NCBI GenBank assembly: GCA_022184915.1
Contig: JAGTJU010000005.1
Location: 62,001-126,000 of the forward strand
Length of the DNA stretch: 64,000 nt
Direction: 5' to 3'
Origin: Myxococcales bacterium
GTDB taxonomy: Bacteria; Myxococcota_A; Polyangia; Fen-1088
The notes under the pieces were generated by a model. It did no database searches. It had not been told where the DNA came from and saw nothing but the letters and a program-made list of their open reading frames with translations. Below are positions 58,188 through 64,000 of the stretch, piece after piece. Within the stretch, counting starts at the first letter, position 1; each line of letters opens with the position of its first letter. A program made the translations under genes and the position numbers.

Positions 58188-59669
58188 TCAGGTGGCCACG
58201 GGCACACGCACCTCGAAGCGGGCGCCGCCCAGATCGGGTTCCGCATCACCCACCGTGATGTCGCCGCCATGGTCGATCAATATCTTTCGTACGATCGCGA
58301 GCCCCAGCCCCGTCCCACCCTCTTTATGGGTGATGTAGGGATCGAAGATGCGCTGACGCTCCGGCAGCGGCACACCAGGACCGTTGTCTTCCACCACGAC
58401 GGCCAGGCGAGGGCGCGCCCCCGCAGGTTCGACCCGCAAGCGCACCTTCGGCACGCGTCCGGTCCCTTCGGCCGCCTGCACGGCGTTCTCCACCAGGTTC
58501 GAGAGCACCCGACGAAAGAGCACCTTGTCCACGAGGCCCAGGACGTTTTGGTTCGGCACCTCCACCTCGATGTACGGCTGCCACTCGGGGTGCTGTCGCG
58601 CGAAGTCCTGAGCGAGAGCGGCAACGTCCACGGGCACGGGCTCGGCCCGGGACAGCTTCGCGAACGCGGAGAAGTCATCTACGAGGCGCCGCAAAGACGT
58701 GATCTCCTCGCGCAAGATTTCATCGGCCGTGTCGAGCAGCCTGCGGTACCGGGCATCGTCCCCGGCGTACTTCGACACGAGCTCCTGCACGGCCAATTGA
58801 ATCGGGGTGAGCGGGTTCTTGATCTCGTGTGCAAGCCGCCGGGCGACCTCCTGCCAAGCCGCCACCTTCTGCATGTACTCGAGGCGTGAACGCGCCTCGA
58901 TGAGCTCGGCGACCATCGCGTCGAAGGCTCGGCCGAGTTCGTCGAGCTCATCCTTGCCCCTTGGCGCGACCTTTACAGACAGGTCTCCTTCGCCCACCCG
59001 GCGGGCGGCTTCACGAAGGCGGGCCACGCGCTTGGTCGTTCGGCGGGCCATCCACAAGCCGAGCAAGGGAGGAAACACGAGCACGGCGATCACGAACGAG
59101 AAGTACTCCTTGAGCACTTCGGGCACCGCGGCCTCGAAGGCTCGGTGCATCTGCTGTTCTCGATCCATCGCCTGACGCAACTCGAGAAAGTTGGTGTACA
59201 TGCCGCCTGGAATGCCAAACGTCAGCTCGAGAACCTTTTGGGGAAGCTCCTCGCCGTAAGACAGCGGCACCTCGGCCAAGAGAGGAGGTGATTCACGCAT
59301 GCGTTCACGTGTGGCCTCGGGAGCTTCCCACGCGTCGAGCGTTTCGTTGCCCCGTATGAGCCGCGCCCGTAGCAAGCCATCGACCTCGGAGAACTGCCCC
59401 ATACGCGAGGGCCTCATGCCCGCCAATACCTCCGCTTCACGCCGAAAGTCTTCCTTGCGGTCCATGAAGTAGGCCCGGAACACTTCGGCAGCTTGGGTTG
59501 CCGCTTCTCCGGTTTCTTGCTGATGCAAACGCGCAAGTTCGGAGAACCCACGCAACGCAAACTGCAAGGCGTACCCGGCCGTGCTCACGGACAATGCCCC
59601 TACGAACGCCGTTGCGCCAAGCTGCTTCCACTCGAAGCGTCCCGGCCACAGCCTGCGCCAAGCCTTCAT
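58188..59669 (-). CDS. NtrY-like membrane histidine kinase
   Basis: 493 residues. Two membrane helices (about 17-37 and 190-210) bracket a periplasmic sensing region. A HAMP linker with REAARRVGEGDLSVKVAPRG follows, then a coiled-coil, HisKA with the phospho-acceptor in RRLAHEIKNPLTPIQ, and HATPase boxes (NLVENAVQAAEG, VEDNGPGVP, GGTGLGLAIV). The HEIKNPLTPIQ signature is NtrY-like. GGAG is 8 bases before the ATG at 59669, which overlaps the DUF4390 gene by 4 bases. No response regulator is adjacent. Confidence 0.9.
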   Translation of the reverse strand: MKAWRRLWPGRFEWKQLGATAFVGALSVSTAGYALQFALRGFSELARLHQQETGEAATQAAEVFRAYFMDRKEDFRREAEVLAGMRPSRMGQFSEVDGLLRARLIRGNETLDAWEAPEATRERMRESPPLLAEVPLSYGEELPQKVLELTFGIPGGMYTNFLELRQAMDREQQMHRAFEAAVPEVLKEYFSFVIAVLVFPPLLGLWMARRTTKRVARLREAARRVGEGDLSVKVAPRGKDELDELGRAFDAMVAELIEARSRLEYMQKVAAWQEVARRLAHEIKNPLTPIQLAVQELVSKYAGDDARYRRLLDTADEILREEITSLRRLVDDFSAFAKLSRAEPVPVDVAALAQDFARQHPEWQPYIEVEVPNQNVLGLVDKVLFRRVLSNLVENAVQAAEGTGRVPKVRLRVEPAGARPRLAVVVEDNGPGVPLPERQRIFDPYITHKEGGTGLGLAIVRKILIDHGGDITVGDAEPDLGGARFEVRVPVAT

Positions 59670-60307
59670 CTCGACGGCTCCTTGAATGTTTGTGAGACGA
59701 AGCGCAGCTGGCGCTCGCTGTCCTCGATGCGAGGGTTCACGAACACGCTGACGAATGAGCCGAAAAAGCTGTCTCCAGCCAGTCGGCCCCGCCGCCTTTC
59801 GGGTCGGGTCAAAGAGCGACGAACGTCCGCCACGAGTTCCTCCGACAAGGGGTTCAAGTCCGCGCGGAACGCGACCCGGTAGCTCTGGCCCACGCCCAAG
59901 CCGGATTGAAGCGCCACGGGAAACTTGATGAGCGCCGTGGCGAGCCGAATCGCCTTGAGCTCGCTGTCCACCTCGAAGCGCTCGTCCCGGCCTTCGCTGT
60001 CGGTCCGATGCACATGGAAGGTCTCCGTCCAGATGTCGTAGACGATCTCGGTCCGGCGAAAGGCCGTGGACACGGGCTCGTCGCCCTCGAGAGGGTAGAC
60101 GGCCGCACGGACCAAGACGCGGGTCGCGAACCCTGACCTCAGCTGCTTGCGGTGCTGCGACCAAAACAAATCCTGAAGTCCCACATCCACGTGCAGCTTT
60201 CCGGCGAAGCGGTTCATCCCGCATCTTCGCACCAACAACTCGTCGCCCGCGGCCGCGTCGACGGCCAGCAGGCTGAGTCCCAGCAAGAGGAGCACCCTTC
60301 GTCGCAT
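59666..60307 (-). CDS. DUF4390-type exported protein
   Basis: 213 residues with a signal peptide (MRRRVLLLLGLSLLAVDAAA). The beta-rich body (LHVDVGLQDLFWSQHRKQLRSGF, TEIVYDIWTETFHV, RVAFRADLNPLSEEL) fits DUF4390, a family commonly encoded just upstream of NtrY-like kinases. It probably works in the periplasm, perhaps supplying the signal to the kinase. The gene shares one base with the upstream barrel gene stop (TGATG) and overlaps the kinase start. Confidence 0.8.
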   Translation of the reverse strand: MRRRVLLLLGLSLLAVDAAAGDELLVRRCGMNRFAGKLHVDVGLQDLFWSQHRKQLRSGFATRVLVRAAVYPLEGDEPVSTAFRRTEIVYDIWTETFHVHRTDSEGRDERFEVDSELKAIRLATALIKFPVALQSGLGVGQSYRVAFRADLNPLSEELVADVRRSLTRPERRRGRLAGDSFFGSFVSVFVNPRIEDSERQLRFVSQTFKEPSR

Positions 60308-61887
60308 CAGTAGGGAATGCGTCCCAGGGCGTTAGCGACGGAGATATTGAAGATGCCGATCAAGGTGTCCAGCCGCAGTCCGAAATCGGCGGTGAGGTCC
60401 ATCGGGATGGCGCCATAAAGGGGCCCCGTGCGCAGCCGCAGATCGGCCGCACTGGTGAGCGCGAAGATACCGACGCCCGCAAACAGGTCCGCGCGGTATA
60501 GAAAACCACGACCACGCCACAGCGCCGCCGCATATTCCACCATCACCCGGCCGGCGTAGTCGTCGAAGCGACGCTCGTCGACTGATGTACCCAGCAGGTT
60601 CCGCGACGGCAGCGTCGAGAAGCTCAGGCCCAGGGCTCGAGACGGCAGCAAGGCATTCAGATCCGCAATGAAGAAGCGATCGAAATAAGGAGCCGCGCCC
60701 GAGATGACCCCCGCCAGACCGTGGACGCTGAGGCCGTGCCGCCCCCGTGACAGAGCGAAATGGCGTGACCAGTGCAGCACGCCCTTGGAGAAAGCGTAGT
60801 GAGAGCCGGCCACGGCCAGCGCCGTTTCAAAGGAAAACAGGAGTCGCTGTCCCGTCCGCGGCAGGAAGGGATCGTCGCGGGTGTCCACGTCGAGGCTCAA
60901 GAGCAGCGACGAGAGCCGGCTGTCTCCCTCACCGATCGAGAAGTCGATGGGAAGGGCCCGTCCCCCTCCGAGATCGCGGGTGCGAATGCGGGGCAGCGCT
61001 GCGTGTAGCCCCTCAAGACGCGTCTCGGCGGTGAGCCGCGTGATGCGCGACAAGGAGAAGCCAATGCCCAAACGTCCGCCGATCCGCCGTGTGTTGACCG
61101 CCACGTGGTCGAGGGGATCGACCTCACCTGGATCCCCAAACGCGCGAAAGAACTCGCTGCCCTGGGAATAGAGAAAACTGGCAGACAGCCAGGGCCCTTC
61201 GAGGTCGGGCACCGGAGCGCCAAGTTGCAGCCGGTAAGCCTGCCCTGGTTCGGCCCCAGGGACGGTTGGTTGGGTGGAATGGACGAAGCCCCCCGACAGA
61301 AGGATCCCGCGGCCGAGAAAGTTCGTTTCGGCCATGTCGAGACCGCCCCACAACGCCGTCGCCTCACTGGTTCCGAGGAACAGGCCATTCAGGATGATCG
61401 TGCCCCGCTCTTCCACCCTGACCTCGAGGATCGCCGTGCCACGGCGAGGCCCTTTGGCCAACGACAATTGAACGTCGAGGAAGTATCCGAGGGCCAGCAG
61501 CCGCAAGCGAGCCGCGGACACCCGGGGATCGGCAGGGGTCACCACATCCCCAGGCTCGAGTCCCAAATCCTTGAGAATGAGGCTCGTCCGGGTCTTGCGG
61601 TTCCCCACCACCACCACGTCTTCGAGAATGTAGCGCGGCTCGTCCGATTGCTCTTCGAGGCCTGAACCCGAGGGACGCGCGCCGGGCGCCTCGATGATCT
61701 CCACCTCGGAGCCATCGCTCGCACCGGAAAGCTCCTCCAGCCCGCCCCCGCCGACCGGGCCGGTGCCGGCCCTCCAAGTCCCCGGCCCGGCATCGCCCGC
61801 GTGCGACACCCGGTGCACGGACCCAAGGGCAACCGAGAGCCCCAATGCGAGTGTCAGGACGCGGGCAAGGCGGTGGGTTCGACCCAT
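60307..61887 (-). CDS. Omp85/BamA-like outer-membrane protein with a single POTRA domain
   Basis: 526 residues. Signal peptide (about 1-31), low-complexity Gly/Ser/Glu linker to 85, one POTRA domain (YILEDVVVVGNRKTRTSLIL to AILEVRVEERG, about 86-160) and a C-terminal 16-strand-type barrel (about 170-526; DVDTRDDPFLPRTGQRLLFS and the final TLIGIFNISVANALGRIPY). One POTRA is fewer than BamA (five) or TamA (three), more like the short FhaC/BamA-like groups. It is first in an operon with DUF4390 and the kinase. Confidence 0.82.
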   Translation of the reverse strand: MGRTHRLARVLTLALGLSVALGSVHRVSHAGDAGPGTWRAGTGPVGGGGLEELSGASDGSEVEIIEAPGARPSGSGLEEQSDEPRYILEDVVVVGNRKTRTSLILKDLGLEPGDVVTPADPRVSAARLRLLALGYFLDVQLSLAKGPRRGTAILEVRVEERGTIILNGLFLGTSEATALWGGLDMAETNFLGRGILLSGGFVHSTQPTVPGAEPGQAYRLQLGAPVPDLEGPWLSASFLYSQGSEFFRAFGDPGEVDPLDHVAVNTRRIGGRLGIGFSLSRITRLTAETRLEGLHAALPRIRTRDLGGGRALPIDFSIGEGDSRLSSLLLSLDVDTRDDPFLPRTGQRLLFSFETALAVAGSHYAFSKGVLHWSRHFALSRGRHGLSVHGLAGVISGAAPYFDRFFIADLNALLPSRALGLSFSTLPSRNLLGTSVDERRFDDYAGRVMVEYAAALWRGRGFLYRADLFAGVGIFALTSAADLRLRTGPLYGAIPMDLTADFGLRLDTLIGIFNISVANALGRIPY

Positions 61888-61894
61888 TGCCTCG

Positions 61895-61900
61895 ACTATA
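61895..61900 (-). promoter_or_regulatory. -10 element of the Omp85-kinase operon
   Basis: TATAGT on the minus strand predicts a start at 61888, one base before the ATG at 61887. No -35 at the usual distance. Confidence 0.45.
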
Positions 61901-61960
61901 CGTCAACACGCACGCCGCACCACGAACCTACGTGGCTGTCGGGTGCGAAGGCGAGCGGCG

Positions 61961-62701
61961 TCAGTTGACCGAAAGGCGCGGCGTCAAAGGCGCGTTTTTT
62001 CCGAGGAGCGCCAGCCGGCTCTCGATGTCGTCGGAAGGGTTCAGAATGGCCATGCGCTGCAACACCCGCCGCAAGCGTGTCCGGTCACCCCGCACTTCAT
62101 AGATCGCGCGCAGGTTGTTGAGCAGACGCGCCAAGATCTGACGCCGGCAGGCTGGTTGCAGAACAGCCGGATCCAGGTCGGCCGGGTCGCCGGTGGTCTG
62201 TTCGTACAGGAGCTGAAGCGATTCTTCGTCGAGCAGACGTCCGTCGAAGGGGTCGACGAAGAACAGGTTGCCGTGGTCGTCCTCGGTGCGCACGAGGAAG
62301 TGACCGGGAAAGGACACGCCATCGGCACGAACGCCCGCCCGGCGGCTCACGCTCATGATGACGAGCGCGAGCGAGATCGGAATGCCCAAGCGCCGGTCCA
62401 AGACGTCGTTCAAGAAGCTGTTCTTCGGATCGTAGTAATCCGAGACGTTGCCTCGAAACCCCATGTCTTCATAGAGCATGCGCAGCACAGCCACGATGGG
62501 AGGTGCACCCTCGAGCATGGAGTCTTGTACGAGCTTGCGTGCCCGCCGCCCCATACGATCCAGCTTGGCCGCGTATCGGGCCAAGTTCAGCCCTGGATAC
62601 TCGGCTTCAGCCACCACCAGCGCCGCAGTTTCCAGCCCCAAATCGCAGTCGTTTTTGCTGATCAGGTGCTGGAAAAGAAGAAGATCTGTCTCTTCCTTCA
62701 T
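61961..62701 (-). CDS. SirB1-type transglutaminase-like protein
   Basis: 246 residues, cytoplasmic. The core FGDPKNSFLNDVLD-like region reads YYDPKNSFLNDVLDRRLGIPISLALV, followed by GVSFPGHFLVR and VDPFDGRLL, the signature of SirB1/transglutaminase-like proteins with a C-terminal TPR-like region (RRQILARLLNNLRAIYEVRG). The usual catalytic Cys of transglutaminases is not evident, as is normal for this group. Function unknown. Predicted leaderless. Confidence 0.82.
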   Translation of the reverse strand: MKEETDLLLFQHLISKNDCDLGLETAALVVAEAEYPGLNLARYAAKLDRMGRRARKLVQDSMLEGAPPIVAVLRMLYEDMGFRGNVSDYYDPKNSFLNDVLDRRLGIPISLALVIMSVSRRAGVRADGVSFPGHFLVRTEDDHGNLFFVDPFDGRLLDEESLQLLYEQTTGDPADLDPAVLQPACRRQILARLLNNLRAIYEVRGDRTRLRRVLQRMAILNPSDDIESRLALLGKNAPLTPRLSVN

Positions 62702-62710
62702 GCGCCACTA

Positions 62711-62716
62711 AGCTTA
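62711..62716 (-). promoter_or_regulatory. -10-like element of the SirB1-type gene
   Basis: TAAGCT on the minus strand predicts a start near 62704, three bases before the ATG at 62701. Confidence 0.35.
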
Positions 62717-62852
62717 GCAGCCGCCCTGCAGCGAGCCCACCACCGTCGGGCACTTTGTCGAAACACCGGCACGCCGCAGCAACTACACCGGGGGTGCAAC
62801 CGCTCGTTGCACGGCACGGCCCCTGCGGCGCCTCACGCGGCTCGCGTGAATG

Positions 62853-64000
62853 TTACTCCGCGAAACGTTCGCCCGGTTCGCCGCCCGAAGGCTGCGCGTC
62901 GGCACGGGCGGTTTCCACCTCGCGCGAAAGCTCCGCGATGCGTTCGAGTTCCTCGCGCAAGCCCGTTTCGATTGCACCCACCTCGTCGAGCAGGGTGCGA
63001 ACGAGGTCGCGCTCCGCCACGTCGCGGGCTTCCTTCTCCCGTTCGAGCATCGCCACGCGGCCGCGCAGAGGCAACAGCTGCCCGCGCGCTTTTCGAAGCT
63101 GATCCTCGGAGCGTTCGAGCGCCTGACGAAGACGGTTCACGTCTTCTTCCGCGACCCGTGCCACCTGTTCCACGTTCTCTTGCGCCTGGCGAACCACGGC
63201 GCGTTCGACCTCGGACTGCTGCTCGAGCCCCATCAGTCGCTCGACGGCGTCGTTCCAACGATCCGTCGCGGCGCTACGGCCCCGTTCAGCCTCCCGCAAG
63301 GCCGATTCCATCATGGCCAACCGTGTTTCCAGCTCCGTCAGCTGACGCCGCGCGAGCGTCAGCTCGACGTCGTCGGGCCGGGACGCCTGCGCCTTCGACT
63401 CGTGTCGCATGCGAAGCAACGTGCCTTCGAGCTCCGCAAGACGCGAACGGCGGGCGCGATCGGCTTCCTGCGCTTGTGCGAGCGCCACGCGCAGCCGCTC
63501 CGCTTCACTCGCGCTTGCGTTTGCCCTCGCGTCGGCTTCCGCCAACACATCCTCGAGCTCGGCGACGTGCGCCGCTTGTTCCGCTACGGCGGCCCGCAGG
63601 CGATCCACATCGTGGATGTGGGCCGAAGCCGCTTGGCGAAACTCCTCGAGAGCTCGCTCGCGGCTTACCAGCAAGATCTCGAGTTCGCGCTCGCGCTCCG
63701 AGGGGCCGACCACGGTTTGGACCGCGGGTGCCTGCGCTCCTGCACGAGCGCCCGCCAACTGCCACTCGAAATCCTGTTTCTCCGATTCGAGCTGCGCGAT
63801 GCGCTCGTCGCGATCGAACAACGCCGACTCACGCTGCGCGAGCTGCGCTTCGCGCTGCTTCAAGCGTTCCGAGAGGCTGGCCAGCTCACGGGCATCGGGA
63901 GAGGCCCCACGCTCGGGAGGATCTCGGGGCGGGGACGTGGGCACCAACGTAGAAGAAAGACGCGAAGCCAGCGCCGACATCTCGTCCGCCGTCCGCCGCG
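62853..64000 (-). CDS. long coiled-coil protein (5' end outside window)
   Basis: At least 375 residues, mostly heptad coiled coil rich in Glu, Arg, Ala and Leu (for example LASLSERLKQREAQLAQRES, RDERIAQLESEKQDFEWQLA, RQALERSEDQLRKARGQLL). The ATG at 63980 is in frame with codons that stay open to base 64000 (RRTADE before it), so the gene may start further right, perhaps with another domain. Such proteins often organise cell polarity or division in myxobacteria; the specific role is unknown. Confidence 0.7.
   Translation of the reverse strand, partial: RRTADEMSALASRLSSTLVPTSPPRDPPERGASPDARELASLSERLKQREAQLAQRESALFDRDERIAQLESEKQDFEWQLAGARAGAQAPAVQTVVGPSERERELEILLVSRERALEEFRQAASAHIHDVDRLRAAVAEQAAHVAELEDVLAEADARANASASEAERLRVALAQAQEADRARRSRLAELEGTLLRMRHESKAQASRPDDVELTLARRQLTELETRLAMMESALREAERGRSAATDRWNDAVERLMGLEQQSEVERAVVRQAQENVEQVARVAEEDVNRLRQALERSEDQLRKARGQLLPLRGRVAMLEREKEARDVAERDLVRTLLDEVGAIETGLREELERIAELSREVETARADAQPSGGEPGERFAE

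Noticed and set aside
61694-63952. 750-codon open frame opposite the Omp85-like, SirB1 and coiled-coil genes
   Set aside because: It crosses three real genes and intergenic spaces in antisense and is dominated by Arg/Pro/Ala; a shadow of GC-rich codon use.

Overview
The window looks like chromosomal DNA of a myxobacterium or close relative (Myxococcota). It is strongly GC-rich with dense genes and GC-rich third positions. It carries lineage-typical genes: a FrzS-like pseudo-receiver/coiled-coil protein, two tandem outer-membrane beta-barrels of the myxobacterial OMP type, a ferrochelatase with an internal cysteine-rich segment, an MXAN_5187-like protein and many lipoproteins. This assignment is inference from gene content; there is no rRNA, tRNA, CRISPR array, insertion sequence or prophage in the window.

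Layout. 1-41: start of an exported protein leaving the window. 42-785: long non-coding stretch. 786-3620: small exported protein, then a SulP anion transporter coupled to a beta-carbonic anhydrase (bicarbonate uptake/CO2 balance). 3746-4183: secreted protein. 4320-6959: NarL-type response regulator overlapping a hybrid kinase whose frame is broken at a G6 run. 6966-12150 (minus): TolC/HlyD/ABC export operon whose ATPase lacks several catalytic residues. 12634-13332: DUF6435 and OsmC proteins. 13446-16888: ornithine-lipid-type bifunctional acyltransferase and a heparanase-like GH79 enzyme. 16908-21944 (minus): hemerythrin, Tex, phosphoglucomutase. 22027-24291 (minus): two beta-barrel proteins plus a proline-rich periplasmic protein.

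24426-32994: 1-Cys peroxiredoxin, ArfB-like hydrolase, ferrochelatase, short-chain dehydrogenase, methyltransferase, NAD-dependent DNA ligase, HTTM membrane protein, OmpA lipoprotein. 33128-35936: M48 lipoprotein protease, LEA-like lipoprotein, small membrane protein. 36013-38564: mannose-1-phosphate guanylyltransferase and phosphomannomutase (GDP-mannose supply). 38587-42662: prepilin peptidase, two unknown proteins, RsfS and RlmH (ribosome maturation). 42711-48631: BioA, J-domain protein, ferritin-like protein, phosphoglycerate mutase, PH-domain and DUF4178 proteins, orphan E1-alpha subunit. 48728-58179: FrzS-like protein, HflX, MXAN_5187-like protein, TPR lipoprotein, RseP, TsaB, DUF465 and DUF1285-like proteins. 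58188-64000 (minus): NtrY-like kinase, DUF4390 protein and Omp85-like barrel in one operon, SirB1-type protein, and a coiled-coil protein running off the end.

The genes mostly serve envelope biology (transport, lipids, lipoproteins, outer-membrane barrels, intramembrane proteolysis, sugar nucleotides) and core RNA/protein quality control. The most general unexplained pattern is that many start codons sit 6 to 10 bases after a sigma70-like -10 hexamer and lack a Shine-Dalgarno sequence, which predicts frequent leaderless mRNAs. The most unusual single loci are the degenerate ABC exporter, the HflX gene with an apparent CTG start, the RsfS protein with a histone-like tail and the three-PDZ RseP.
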